From Sphingomonas sp. (lineage in GTDB: Bacteria; Pseudomonadota; Alphaproteobacteria; Sphingomonadales; Sphingomonadaceae), in NCBI RefSeq assembly GCF_017304615.1, contig NZ_JAFKLZ010000001.1:806001-870000 (forward strand): DNA of 64,000 nt. The letters are read 5' to 3'. A program made the position numbers and the translations under genes. Below, piece by piece: positions 5,996 to 15,009 of the stretch. The notes under the pieces are model-generated. The model worked only from the letters and a program-made list of their open reading frames with translations. It ran no database searches and had not been told where the DNA came from. Each line of letters begins with the position of its first letter. Position 1 is the first letter of the stretch.

Positions 5996-7012
5996 ATGGA
6001 GCGCGCAACGCAAGTTATTGGCGAGTCAGGCCCGTTTCTCGACGCGCTGGAACGCGCCAGCCGCGCCGCTGCGCTCGACCGTCCGGTGCTGGTCATCGGC
6101 GAGCGCGGGACGGGCAAGGAACTCGTCGCCGAACGCCTCCACCGCCTCAGCCCGCGCTGGGACCAGCCGCTCATCATCATGAACTGCGCCGCGCTGCCGG
6201 AAACGCTGATCGAGGCCGAATTGTTCGGTCATGAGGCGGGGGCCTTCACCGGCGCGACGCGCGCGCGGCCGGGACGGTTCGAGGAAGCCGATGGCGGTAC
6301 CCTGTTTCTCGACGAACTCGGCACGTTGTCGATGGCGGCGCAGGAGCGGCTGTTGCGCGCGGTCGAATATGGCGAGGTCACGCGGATCGGCGCGTCGCAT
6401 CCGGTGCGGGTCGATGTGCGCATCGTCGCGGCGACCAACGAGCATCTGCCCGACAAGGTCGAGCGGAACCAGTTCCGCGCTGACTTGCTCGACCGGCTTA
6501 GCTTCGAGGTCGTGACGCTGCCGCCGCTCCGCGCGCGTCCGGGCGACGTCGGGGTGCTCGCCGACCATTTCGGGCGGCGCATGGCGGCGGAGATGGCGCG
6601 CGATTGGGAAGGCTTCTCGCCCGAGGCGATCGACGCGCTGATCGACTATCAATGGCCGGGCAACGTCCGCGAGCTTCGCAACGTCGTCGAGCGTGCCGTC
6701 TATCGCTGGGACCAGCCCGGCCCGATCGCGCATATCGAATTCGACCCGTTCCAGTCGCCGCATCGGCCTGGCGCGGGGGCCGGCCCGCAACCAGCGCCGG
6801 CGCCCGCCATGCCCGCGGCGCCCTCCGTGGGTCCGGCAGACCCCGAGCCCGCCGACTTCAAGTCCCGCGTCGCGCGGTTCGAACGCGACGTGCTGGCCAA
6901 GGCGCTCGCCGCCAACCGCTTCAACCAGCGGCATACCGCCGACGCGCTGGGGCTGAGCTACGACCAGCTTCGCCACGCACTTCGCCGGCACGACCTGCTC
7001 CCCGGCGGCTGA
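5996..7012 (+). CDS. pspF: Sigma-54-dependent activator PspF
   Basis: 338 aa. AAA+ sigma-54 activator without an N-terminal receiver domain, as in PspF. Seen: Walker A GERGTGKE (near residue 35), the sigma-54 contact loop GAFTGA, Walker B GGTLFLDELG, the R-finger region FRADLLDRLSF, and a C-terminal Fis-type helix-turn-helix (NQRHTADALGLSYDQLRHAL). A Pro/Ala-rich linker separates the AAA+ and DNA-binding parts. The ATG at 5996 is chosen because homologues begin at this point (MERATQVIGES); a longer frame exists but would span the UAS sites. Divergent from the psp operon. Confidence 0.93.
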   Translation: MERATQVIGESGPFLDALERASRAAALDRPVLVIGERGTGKELVAERLHRLSPRWDQPLIIMNCAALPETLIEAELFGHEAGAFTGATRARPGRFEEADGGTLFLDELGTLSMAAQERLLRAVEYGEVTRIGASHPVRVDVRIVAATNEHLPDKVERNQFRADLLDRLSFEVVTLPPLRARPGDVGVLADHFGRRMAAEMARDWEGFSPEAIDALIDYQWPGNVRELRNVVERAVYRWDQPGPIAHIEFDPFQSPHRPGAGAGPQPAPAPAMPAAPSVGPADPEPADFKSRVARFERDVLAKALAANRFNQRHTADALGLSYDQLRHALRRHDLLPGG

Positions 7013-7088
7013 CCAAAATATCCTATACGCCTCCCGGCATCTGCGGCATGCGTCGGGCAGGCAAGTGGGGACTTGGGGGACAGGATAG

Positions 7089-7583
7089 ATGTTGAGTTTG
7101 GTGGCGCTGATCAGCGTGGCGATGGGCGCGATGCCCGTCGATTCCGACGGCCCGATCAAGAAATATGACGGCGGCTGGGATCTCTACCGGAACGACGACA
7201 ATTGCGCGTTGTTGCGCTCCTATGCCGGCGACACCATCCTGCGCGTCGCTTATTACCCCAAGGAAGACACTGCTCGCGTTTCCGTGATCGACGGTCAGCT
7301 GAAGGGCGTGGTGGATGGCGGCAGCTACAAGTTCCAGCTCTATTTCGTGAACGGCGACACCATCGACAAGGGCTGGGGAACGGTCAATTTCAAGGGCGTC
7401 AAGTTCGACGGCCTGGGATCGGGCTACAAATTCTCGGTATCGGGCAAGACCTTCCTCGCCGACCTGGGCAAGAACCGCCTGCTTGGCATCATGGACGGCG
7501 ACTCCGTGGTCGAAAGCCTGAAGCTGGATTCGGTGTCCGACGCGCTGGTCGGCTTGGAGGCATGTTCGCTCGGCGTCGGCTGA
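7089..7583 (+). CDS. Exported hypothetical protein
   Basis: 164 aa. A short hydrophobic N-terminus (MLSLVALISVAMGAMPVDSD) suggests export. The mature part is beta-rich with many Gly, Asp and Lys, and has two Cys (DDNCALL and LEACSLG) that could pair. I do not recognise the family. Followed by a rho-independent terminator at 7716-7751, so it is probably monocistronic. Confidence 0.65.
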   Translation: MLSLVALISVAMGAMPVDSDGPIKKYDGGWDLYRNDDNCALLRSYAGDTILRVAYYPKEDTARVSVIDGQLKGVVDGGSYKFQLYFVNGDTIDKGWGTVNFKGVKFDGLGSGYKFSVSGKTFLADLGKNRLLGIMDGDSVVESLKLDSVSDALVGLEACSLGVG

Positions 7584-7715
7584 GCCCGAGCGGCACGCGG
7601 CTAACGCAGTTGGCCGCGAGACTGCGACAGGCCGGCCGACACGGGCACCGCCTGTGTTCGACGTCCCGGAATTTACTTCCGTGGCGGCCTGAATTTCGCA
7701 GAAGGGGGCGCGAAG

Positions 7716-7751
7716 GGGCGTCGCTAGCGGGGGGCGGGCGGCGCCCTTTTT
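7716..7751 (+). terminator. Rho-independent terminator
   Basis: Stem GGGCGTCGC (7716-7724) pairs with GCGGCGCCC (7738-7746), with one G-U pair, followed by TTTTT. Ends the upstream exported-protein gene. Confidence 0.65.
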
Positions 7752-7863
7752 GTGTCGGGCGGCGATGGAATCGCTTGCGCAACGAAGCCAGCGGACCCAT
7801 TTGGCTGGCACCGGCGTTTGCATCGCGAACCCCGATCATCATGCCCGAAGAAGGAGAAGCCCG

Positions 7864-8472
7864 ATGGCTTTCGAACTCCCCCCGCTGCCTTACGCTTACG
7901 ACGCGCTGGAACCTGTTATCTCGAAGGAGACGATGCAGTTCCACCACGACAAGCATCACGCCGCCTACACCACCAACCTGAACGCCGGCGTCGCCGAGAG
8001 CGGGCTGGAAGGCAAGACGATCGAGGAACTGTTCGCCACCGCCTCGACCCTGTCGCCCAAGGTGCGCAACAATGGCGGTGGCTGGTGGAACCACGATTTC
8101 TTCTGGAACATCATGGCGCCCGCGGGATCGACCCAGCCGTCCGGCAAACTGAAGGACGCGATCGACGCATACGGCGGGCTCGACAAGCTGAAGGAAGATT
8201 TCAACGGCAAGGGCGCCGGCCAGTTCGGTTCGGGCTGGGCATGGGTGATCGCGGATTCGTCGGGCACGCTGAAGGTCACCTCGACCCCCAACCAGGACAA
8301 CCCGCTGATGGACGACGCCAAGGAAAAGGGCACGCCGGTCCTGGGCAACGACGTGTGGGAACACGCATACTACCTCGTCTATCGCAACGACCGGCCGGGG
8401 TATCTCAAGGCGTGGTGGGACGTTGTGAACTGGGACGAGGCCGGTCGGCGGTATGAGGCTGCGCTGGGCTGA
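7864..8472 (+). CDS. sodB: Fe/Mn superoxide dismutase
   Basis: 202 aa, the usual size. Converts superoxide to hydrogen peroxide and oxygen in the cytoplasm. Metal ligands are seen in HHDKHHAAY, WWNHDFFW and VWEHAYYLVY. The start MAFELPPLPYAYDALEP is the canonical SodB N-terminus and is preceded by AAGGAGA. GAGQFGSGWAWV is closer to the iron-dependent group. Monocistronic, with a terminator directly after the gene. Confidence 0.96.
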   Translation: MAFELPPLPYAYDALEPVISKETMQFHHDKHHAAYTTNLNAGVAESGLEGKTIEELFATASTLSPKVRNNGGGWWNHDFFWNIMAPAGSTQPSGKLKDAIDAYGGLDKLKEDFNGKGAGQFGSGWAWVIADSSGTLKVTSTPNQDNPLMDDAKEKGTPVLGNDVWEHAYYLVYRNDRPGYLKAWWDVVNWDEAGRRYEAALG

Positions 8473-8494
8473 GCTTTACAACAGAATTTACCGG

Positions 8495-8524
8495 AAAGGC
8501 CTCGGCGATTGCCGGGGCCTTTTT
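8495..8524 (+). terminator. Rho-independent terminator of sodB
   Basis: 12-bp stem AAAGGCCTCGGC / GCCGGGGCCTTT with the loop GATT and a T-run at 8520-8524. Confidence 0.85.
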
Positions 8525-8609
8525 GTGTGATCGCGGTGGCCACTTTCGACCCATTTGCGGACGTTCCGTCCAACTACCCACCTGCGCTCTTTCGTGGTAA
8601 GAATATGCG

Positions 8610-8846
8610 ATGCTGTTCACGCCGAAGAGATATGGAAAGAGCTACCGCTTGTTTCTGGCGCTCTCATTCTTCGGGGCGGCGCTAGTCGCCGCGATGTTCG
8701 CGGTTGCCGCCGCCGTCGGCTGGATGGCCTTCGATGATTCGTTGAGCAGACCCCTTGTCGCGCTGGCCATGATCGCTGTGGCGTTTGCGTTCGGTGCGCT
8801 TACCTTCGGGCAATGGCAGTGGTTTCGGCGGACACCCGCTGACTAG
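8610..8846 (+). CDS. Small two-span membrane protein, unknown
   Basis: 78 aa with two hydrophobic helices (about residues 14-38 and 48-66) and a basic N-terminus (MLFTPKRYGKSYR). No recognised family. Codon use fits the genome. The predicted topology is an inner-membrane hairpin. Confidence 0.55.
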   Translation: MLFTPKRYGKSYRLFLALSFFGAALVAAMFAVAAAVGWMAFDDSLSRPLVALAMIAVAFAFGALTFGQWQWFRRTPAD

Positions 8847-8969
8847 TTCGTCCGGCAAAACCCGTGCCCGCGAACGACCCAATTGCGGACGTTGGAAATT
8901 CCGTCGGATGGTGCGCCAAAGCTGCTCCACAAATTTAGTCATTGGGGTTGGCTACGCGTTGAGACGAGA

Positions 8970-9401
8970 ATGCATGGCTGCCTCCCGCTACTTACCTCCC
9001 TTGTGATGTTGCAGGGATGCGAGGCTCGATGCCAACAAACGTCGAACAATGCGACCAGCGACGAGATTAATCGGGGCGTATGCGAAGGGATTTTGGCAAG
9101 AAGAGTTGCTGATATCGAGAAGGTGCCTTCGATTTATATTCCTGTGGACCAGGAAATCGTGGAATTCGCTCCCGTTGCTTGCCACGGCAATGTCAGACTT
9201 ACGGCTCGCCGCGACAGCAGCGCTGATTTTGCGAAGCTGATGCGCCTCTATTTGGATCGGTTCGACCGCAAAACACGCGAACCCACATCGATAGTAGTTG
9301 CCGCTATAAGCGGTCGTATTCAGTATGACGACGGCACAATGTCGATAAGCGTGAATCAGATTTCCAACGAGAAAGTTCAGCCTCGCGGATCAAATCAATG
9401 A
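8970..9401 (+). CDS. Putative lipoprotein, unknown
   Basis: 143 aa from the ATG at 8970. A short signal (MHGCLPLLTSLVMLQGC) ends in the lipobox LQGC, so the mature protein would be lipid-anchored. The rest is soluble, with two further Cys. Base composition is clearly less G+C-rich than the surrounding genes. No family recognised. A longer frame from 8883 would hide the signal peptide. Confidence 0.5.
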   Translation: MHGCLPLLTSLVMLQGCEARCQQTSNNATSDEINRGVCEGILARRVADIEKVPSIYIPVDQEIVEFAPVACHGNVRLTARRDSSADFAKLMRLYLDRFDRKTREPTSIVVAAISGRIQYDDGTMSISVNQISNEKVQPRGSNQ

Positions 9402-9450
9402 AGCAAACCGAGCTTTCGGTGGATTATCACTGCACTAAGTCCGATTGCCG

Positions 9451-9795
9451 ATGAGCCACCGAGTTATTTTGCATACCTTGGTCGGGCTGATGCTCGGTAT
9501 GATATTGCTCGGGTTCGTCGGCTCATGCGCTTCTCGCGACGACTTTGTTACTCCCGCTAAACGATGCGCTAAACGGCAGCTTGTCGGTGTTACATACTTG
9601 GACAAGGCGGCGCGCCAACGGGTAGCCAGCGAGTGCGCCAGGGAAATCCGCTATTGGGCTGTCAAAGGGCTCGAAGCTGCGCAGGGGCACCCGGCTGATC
9701 TAAACGACGCTCGCTCAATGCAGGAGGTTAAAGATCGTCAGCGGGTTGCGCTCCGAGTGCTCGTTCCTTTGGACGGGGACCCACCGATAATGTGA
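9451..9795 (+). CDS. Putative lipoprotein, unknown
   Basis: 114 aa from the ATG at 9451. A hydrophobic signal (VGLMLGMILLGFVGSC) ends in a VGSC lipobox. The mature part is helical and charged, with two more Cys (KRCAKRQ and SECAREI). Same strand and low-G+C patch as the preceding lipoprotein gene. Function unknown. Confidence 0.5.
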   Translation: MSHRVILHTLVGLMLGMILLGFVGSCASRDDFVTPAKRCAKRQLVGVTYLDKAARQRVASECAREIRYWAVKGLEAAQGHPADLNDARSMQEVKDRQRVALRVLVPLDGDPPIM

Positions 9796-9908
9796 GTTGG
9801 ATGGATGAATCGACAGCTTCCCACCCAATAGCAGACACCGCTTGCAATGTAGGATTTCGTGCGTCAGCCTCGCGCACGCTCTTTGACATCGTAACGCCAT
9901 CCGCAGCC

Positions 9909-9980
9909 GTGCTCCTGCGAAAGCAGGAGCCTAGAGCCGCGTTGACCGCACTATCCTTGGTTCCCGCTTTCGCAGAACAC
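9909..9980. repeat. Degenerate inverted repeat
   Basis: Left arm GTGCTCCTGCGAAAGCAGG (from 9909, itself a hairpin) is roughly repeated in inverse orientation at 9959-9980. It resembles the GC-rich dispersed repeats of sphingomonads and fills much of the 233-bp gap between the lipoprotein gene and yciB. No gene is seen in that gap. Confidence 0.5.
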
Positions 9981-10028
9981 GGCAGGCCGGGACATCGTGA
10001 CAGTGTGAAGCTAGTGTCAACTTAGCCG

Positions 10029-10739
10029 TCATTCCGGCGGCAATTCCTTGATCGCGGCGTCGGCGGCATCGTTGCCCGTCTCCGCCATCAGTCCGTGCTT
10101 CAGCATCATCGGCACGTTGGCGAACGCGAACAGCATCGTCAGCGGGATCGCGCCCCACAGCTTGAACCCGGCCCAGAAGGTGATCGGATCGCCCGCATTG
10201 GGCGCCGTCACGCGCCACACGAACTCGTTGAGCGCGGCCATGAACAGGAAGAACAGCGCCCAGTTGCGCGTCACCTTGCGCCATCCCTCGGCGCTCAGCC
10301 CCGGATAAGCGGTGCCGAGCAATTGCTCGAGCAACGGCCGCCCGGTGAACAGCCCGAACGCCAGCGTGCCCGAGAACAGCAGATACACGAAGGTCGGCTT
10401 CATCTTGATGAAGCTCGGGTCGTGGAAATAGACCGTCAGCCCGCCGAACACGACGACCAGAACGCCCGAAATCCACAGCATCGGGGAGATCGAGCCGAGC
10501 CTGATCTGCGACACCACCATCGCGATCACGGTCGCGACCATGAACGCCGTCGTCGCGACGATCACGCGCGCGATGACGAGCGCCTTCATCTGCTCCATGC
10601 CGTCGAGGCCGTGGGTGATGCCGGCGACCAGTTTCATCAGCGGCGCGTTGGGCGCGAAGAAGGTGATCGCGACGAACACCAGCAACGGGGCGTAGTCGAT
10701 CGCGAGCCGCAGGCCCGCGCTCTCTTTCTTGTCGGTCAT
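10029..10739 (-). CDS. yciB: Inner membrane septation protein YciB (IspZ)
   Basis: 236 aa, longer than the E. coli protein of about 180 aa. Five to six membrane spans, with the family features DYAPLLVFV near the start, KPTFVYLLF and NWALFFLFMAALNEFVWR. YciB affects cell-envelope synthesis and division. Third gene of mtaB-ftsY-yciB; its ATG overlaps the ftsY stop by 4 bases, so translational coupling is likely. Confidence 0.9.
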   Translation of the reverse strand: MTDKKESAGLRLAIDYAPLLVFVAITFFAPNAPLMKLVAGITHGLDGMEQMKALVIARVIVATTAFMVATVIAMVVSQIRLGSISPMLWISGVLVVVFGGLTVYFHDPSFIKMKPTFVYLLFSGTLAFGLFTGRPLLEQLLGTAYPGLSAEGWRKVTRNWALFFLFMAALNEFVWRVTAPNAGDPITFWAGFKLWGAIPLTMLFAFANVPMMLKHGLMAETGNDAADAAIKELPPE

Positions 10740-11671
10740 TTCAGCAGTTCCTCGACCCCGGCGATGATCCGCGCAACCTCTTTCGGTTCGAACGGGCGGA
10801 GGTCGTCGATCTTTTCGCCGACGCCGATCGCATGGATCGGCAGGCCGTATTTCTCCGCCGCCGCGACCAGAACGCCGCCGCGCGCGGTGCCGTCGAGCTT
10901 GGTCATGACAAGCCCGGTGACGCCGGCGACTTCCTTGAACACCTCGATCTGGCTGAGCGCGTTCTGGCCGGTCGTCGCGTCGAGCACGAGGATGACGTCG
11001 TGCGGGCTCGCGGGGTTGATGCGGCCGAGCACGCGGCGGATCTTGGCCAGTTCGTCCATAAGCTCGCGCTTGTTCTGCAGCCGCCCGGCGGTGTCGACGA
11101 TCAGCGCATCGATGCCCTTGTCGGTCGCGCGCTTGACCGCTTCGAACACGATCCCCGCCGCGTCGCCGCCTTCGGGCCCCTTGACCAGCTCGACCCCGAC
11201 GCGGTCGGCCCAGGTCTGGAGCTGGCCGATCGCCGCGGCACGGAACGTGTCGCCCGCTGCGAGCATGACACCGTAATCCTGTTCCTGCAGCAGGTGCGCG
11301 AGCTTGGCGATCGTGGTGGTCTTGCCAGATCCGTTGACGCCGATCACGAGCAGCACCTGCGGGCGTGGAAACGCCTCTATCTCGAGCGGCTTGGCGACCT
11401 TGGCCAGCGTCTTCTCGATCTCCTCGGCGACGACCAGGCGGATGCCGAGTTCCTCCATATCTCGCTCGAAACTGCCCTCGGCGAGGCGAGCGCGGATGCG
11501 CGCGGCGGTGGCGGGACCTAGGTCGGAGGCGATCAGCGCCTCCTCGATCTCGTCGAGTGTATCGTCGTCGAGCCGCGCGGTGCCGAGCCCGGCGAGGTTG
11601 CCGACCAGCCGGTCCGACGTGCGCTTGAAGCCGCCAAGCAGGCGCTGATGCCAGGAGGGGGAGGTGCTCAT
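10736..11671 (-). CDS. ftsY: Signal recognition particle receptor FtsY
   Basis: 311 aa. The SRP GTPase receptor delivers ribosome-nascent chains to the Sec translocon at the inner membrane. Seen: N-domain helices, G1 GVNGSGKTTTIAKLA, DTAGRLQNK, TKLDGTARGG and the C-terminal GVGEKIDDLRPF. The acidic A domain of E. coli FtsY is missing, as in most Alphaproteobacteria. Overlaps both operon neighbours by 4 bases. Confidence 0.96.
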   Translation of the reverse strand: MSTSPSWHQRLLGGFKRTSDRLVGNLAGLGTARLDDDTLDEIEEALIASDLGPATAARIRARLAEGSFERDMEELGIRLVVAEEIEKTLAKVAKPLEIEAFPRPQVLLVIGVNGSGKTTTIAKLAHLLQEQDYGVMLAAGDTFRAAAIGQLQTWADRVGVELVKGPEGGDAAGIVFEAVKRATDKGIDALIVDTAGRLQNKRELMDELAKIRRVLGRINPASPHDVILVLDATTGQNALSQIEVFKEVAGVTGLVMTKLDGTARGGVLVAAAEKYGLPIHAIGVGEKIDDLRPFEPKEVARIIAGVEELLK

Positions 11672-12891
11672 GCGATGGGGCTCAGATTGTCGGGCGTGAT
11701 GGTCACGGAAACGATGTCACTTGTCGTGTGGGTGCGGTCGAGCCTGATGTCGGCGAAATTGGCGGTGTGGCCGCGGTCACCGGGCGCTTCGACCAGCACG
11801 TGCTGCGTTGTCCCGATCAGCGAGCGCAGCCAAGCAGTCTTCCGCCGCGCCGCTGCCTCGCGGAGCCGTGCGGCACGCTCGCGGCGGACCTTGGGCGCAA
11901 CTTGCGGCATCCGCGCGGCAGGAGTGCCAGCGCGGGGCGAGTAGGGGAAGATGTGGGCGTGGACGATGTCGCAATCGTCGATCAGCGCGAGGCTGTTGGC
12001 AGCCATCGCGGCGTCTTCGGTCGGGAAGCCGGCAATCAAGTCCGCGCCGATCGCGATCTCCGGCCGCGCTACCTTCAGCCGCTCGACCAGCCGAACGGCA
12101 TCGGCGCGCGCGTGGCGGCGCTTCATCCGCTTGAGGATCATGTCGTCGCCCGCCTGCAGCGACAGATGGAGGTGCGGCATCACGCGCGCCTCCTGCGTCA
12201 ACAGCGCGAACAGGCGGTCGTCGATCTCCGGCGCGTCGATCGACGAGAGGCGCAGACGGGGCAGGGTGGTACGGGCGAGGATACGCTCGACCAAGCTGCC
12301 GAGATTGGGCTGGCCGGGCAGGTCGGTGCCGTAACTGGTCAGATCGACGCCGGTCAGCACGACCTCATTCTTGCCCGCCGCGACGACACGCTCGATCGCC
12401 TCGATCACAGCGCCCGCTGGGGCCGAACGGCTCGGTCCGCGCCCGAACGGGATCGCGCAGAAGGTGCAGCGATGGTCGCAGCCGTTCTGCACCTCGACGA
12501 AGGCGCGCGATTGGTCGGTGGCGACGGCGAGGTGCGGCGCGATTTCGGTCACGCGCGCCATATCGCGGACTATGAGCGCGTCGGACGCGCCCCATGCCTC
12601 GGGCAGCAACTTGTCGCTATTGCCGATGACGCGATCGACTTCCGGCATCGCGGCAAATCTGGCCGGGTCGATCTGCGCCGCGCAGCCCGTCACCGCCAGC
12701 ATCGCGCACGGCCGCGCGCGGCGCGCCTTGCGGATCGCGGCGCGGGTCTGCTTGACGGCGGTGTTGGTCACCGCGCAACTGTTCACCACGACGACGTTGC
12801 GGTCGCCCAGCAAGGCGCGGATCGTTTCGCTCTCGGCGATGTTGAGGCGGCACCCCAGGCTGATGACCTCGGGCTGCAGAAGCGATGACAT
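11668..12891 (-). CDS. mtaB: tRNA t6A37 methylthiotransferase MtaB
   Basis: 407 aa. A radical-SAM enzyme that converts t6A37 to ms2t6A37 in tRNAs reading ANN codons. N-terminal UPF0004 domain with conserved Cys (SLGCRLN, NSCAVTN, VTGCAAQ), radical-SAM CDHRCTFCAIP, and a C-terminal TRAM-like region. SLGCRLN separates MtaB from MiaB. First gene of the ftsY operon. Confidence 0.93.
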   Translation of the reverse strand: MSSLLQPEVISLGCRLNIAESETIRALLGDRNVVVVNSCAVTNTAVKQTRAAIRKARRARPCAMLAVTGCAAQIDPARFAAMPEVDRVIGNSDKLLPEAWGASDALIVRDMARVTEIAPHLAVATDQSRAFVEVQNGCDHRCTFCAIPFGRGPSRSAPAGAVIEAIERVVAAGKNEVVLTGVDLTSYGTDLPGQPNLGSLVERILARTTLPRLRLSSIDAPEIDDRLFALLTQEARVMPHLHLSLQAGDDMILKRMKRRHARADAVRLVERLKVARPEIAIGADLIAGFPTEDAAMAANSLALIDDCDIVHAHIFPYSPRAGTPAARMPQVAPKVRRERAARLREAAARRKTAWLRSLIGTTQHVLVEAPGDRGHTANFADIRLDRTHTTSDIVSVTITPDNLSPIA

Positions 12892-12951
12892 GGCGGCTGA
12901 TCTAGGGGCGAGCGGCCGCCAAGTCCACGACCGGGCGTGTCGGGAAGCGCT

Positions 12952-14553
12952 TCAACCCGCGACGCGGCGGCTGATCGGGTCTTCCGCGACTTCGTCCGGT
13001 GGTGTCGTCGTTAGCAACCGCCGCTCGGCCAGCAACCGGCGCGCGTTCGCCGCCGACAGAGGACGGCCAAAGCAATGCCCCTGGCCGCGGGTGCAGCCGA
13101 GCGAGCGCATCCGTTCCTCGGTCGCCTTGTCCTCGATACCTTCGGCGGTGATCGACAAGTTGAGGCTCTCGCCTAGCCGCGCTATCGCGTTGACGATCGC
13201 CGCGCTTTCCGGGTTCTGGTTGATCGACATGACGAAGCTCTTGTCGATCTTGATCCGGTCGAACGGCAGCGCGCGCAGATGTGCGAGGCTGGAATAGCCC
13301 GTCCCGAAATCGTCTAGCGCCAGCTTGATGCCCTGGTTTTTCAGGCTACCGATGATCGATTGCGCCAGCGCCATGTTTTCGAACAAGGCGCTTTCGGTGA
13401 TTTCGATTTCCAGCCGGCTGGCCGGGAAACCGGTTTCGGTCAGCAATTTGATGATCTTCTGCGCCAGCCAGGCGTCCTTGAGTTGCCATGGCGACAGGTT
13501 TACCGCGAGCGTCAGGCCAGGATGCCAGTCTCTCGCGGTCGTCAGTGCCTGACGCATCACCGTCATCGACAAATCGGCGATCATGCCGGTTTCTTCGGCA
13601 ATCGGCACGAAATGCTCGGCCACGATCAGGCCGCGCTGCGGGTGTTGCCAGCGCGCCAATACCTCGAATCCGGTGAGGCGGCCGGTAGTCATGTCGATTT
13701 GCTGATCGAAATAGGGCTGGATTTCGCCGCGCGGGATCGCGGCGCGCAACGCGCCCTCCAACTCGTTGCGCGCCTGTAACTCGCGTTCCATCGAGATGTC
13801 GAACCAGACGTGGCGGTTCCGCCCCGCATTCTTCGCCGCATAGAGCGCGATGTCGGCCGCGCGCAGCAGCGCATCGACACTCGGGCAGTTGGCGTCGCTG
13901 CGGGCGATGCCAATCGAAGCGGAAATACTGAGGTCTAGTCCCTCTATGTAAAAAGGCTGGCCCAGTCGCGAGACGAGCCGTTCCGCGACACGCTTGACGC
14001 TGTCGGGATTGTCGGCGTCGAACAGCATGGCGCACGCGAATTCGTCGCCGCTGAAGCGCGCGGAGAGCGCGGAATCGGGTAGGATCTGGGCGATTTCCCC
14101 CGCAACAGCGCGCAACAGCGAATCGCCGGCCGCGTGCCCATGCATGTCGTTGACCGTCTTGAAATGATCGAGATCGACCATCAGCAGCGCGACCGCCTTG
14201 TTGCGGCGTTCCGCGCGTGACATCATTGCGGCGCCTTCCTCCGCCAGGCTGCGGCGGTTGAGGAAGCCTGTCAGTGGATCCTTCGACGCCAGCAACGCGG
14301 CGCGTTCCTCCGCCGCGGCCCGTTCGAGCATCTGGCTGCTCAGTTCGCGATGACGCCGCCAGCCGAACAGGATCAGCGCGATGTTGAGCAACATCGCGAT
14401 AACCAGCGTCTGGTCGGTGCCGCCCTTGCCGGCGAAATAGTTGGTTACGATCATCGACAGCGCAGCACTGCCTGTACCGACGAACATGATAATCGCGGCG
14501 ACGGCGACCGCGCCGCCCAACAAATCACGCCGGTTCGTCGCCGGTTCGCTCAT
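12952..14553 (-). CDS. Membrane-bound GGDEF-EAL cyclic-di-GMP protein
   Basis: 533 aa from the ATG at 14553. Two N-terminal membrane spans, a GGDEF domain (about residues 95-255) whose signature reads RFSGDEF, then an EAL domain (about 270-520). The phosphodiesterase residues look complete: FEVLARW for EAL, NLSPWQL, EIEITESAL, DDFGTGYSSL and KIDKSFV. The first Gly of GGDEF is Ser, so cyclase activity is uncertain; a phosphodiesterase with a regulatory GGDEF is most likely. Stand-alone gene. Confidence 0.9.
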   Translation of the reverse strand: MSEPATNRRDLLGGAVAVAAIIMFVGTGSAALSMIVTNYFAGKGGTDQTLVIAMLLNIALILFGWRRHRELSSQMLERAAAEERAALLASKDPLTGFLNRRSLAEEGAAMMSRAERRNKAVALLMVDLDHFKTVNDMHGHAAGDSLLRAVAGEIAQILPDSALSARFSGDEFACAMLFDADNPDSVKRVAERLVSRLGQPFYIEGLDLSISASIGIARSDANCPSVDALLRAADIALYAAKNAGRNRHVWFDISMERELQARNELEGALRAAIPRGEIQPYFDQQIDMTTGRLTGFEVLARWQHPQRGLIVAEHFVPIAEETGMIADLSMTVMRQALTTARDWHPGLTLAVNLSPWQLKDAWLAQKIIKLLTETGFPASRLEIEITESALFENMALAQSIIGSLKNQGIKLALDDFGTGYSSLAHLRALPFDRIKIDKSFVMSINQNPESAAIVNAIARLGESLNLSITAEGIEDKATEERMRSLGCTRGQGHCFGRPLSAANARRLLAERRLLTTTPPDEVAEDPISRRVAG

Positions 14554-14696
14554 GCCAAATCCCCGCCACACGACCGCGCGCGCGGTCTGGTCCAGCGGCG
14601 GTGATCGCATCGCAGGGTCAAGAAGCCGTTAAAGCCAGGCACCGTTTTGAGATTGTCCACCGCCGCCCTATGGCCGAGAAAAATCACGGAGATTGT

Positions 14697-14852
14697 ATGG
14701 CGAATCCGCAGGAAAAGGCTTGGAGCGATGGCTATGCTGTGGGCAAGAAGGGCAAGCCCCAGACGATGAACCCTTTCAAGAAGGGCGGCTTCATGGCCGC
14801 GTGGCAGGAAGGGTGGCAGGCCGGGGTCAAGGCGCGGGACGCAGCCCAATGA
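14697..14852 (+). CDS. Ribosome modulation factor-like mini-protein
   Basis: 51 aa. The pattern AWSDGYAVGKKG, then Pro, then a second helix ending WQEGWQAG matches the RMF/CrpP-type plan: Gly-Tyr-x-x-Gly, then a Trp-x-x-Gly-Trp helix. RMF dimerises ribosomes in stationary phase. GGAG at 14688-14691 supports the ATG at 14697; a longer frame from 14601 has no good ribosome site. RMF-type function is inference from pattern. A terminator-like hairpin follows at 14942. Confidence 0.65.
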   Translation: MANPQEKAWSDGYAVGKKGKPQTMNPFKKGGFMAAWQEGWQAGVKARDAAQ

Positions 14853-14941
14853 GGCATCGGGTTGCTTCGGCGACCATGTTCGGCTAGGGGCACCGCCGAC
14901 CGTTCCCTTTGCGAACGCGAAATTGTGCACCCATCTGGGTG

Positions 14942-14973
14942 ACGCCGGCCGACGAGGTTTCGTCCGCCGGCGT
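14942..14973 (+). terminator. Terminator-like hairpin upstream of ffh
   Basis: Stem ACGCCGGC-GACG / CGTC-GCCGGCGT with one C-C mismatch, followed by TGTTTTGCGTTTT. Probably ends the RMF-like transcript, 36 bp before ffh. Confidence 0.55.
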
Positions 14974-15009
14974 GTTTTGCGTTTTCCGGGACGGCAGAGG
15001 AGTTTTTGA

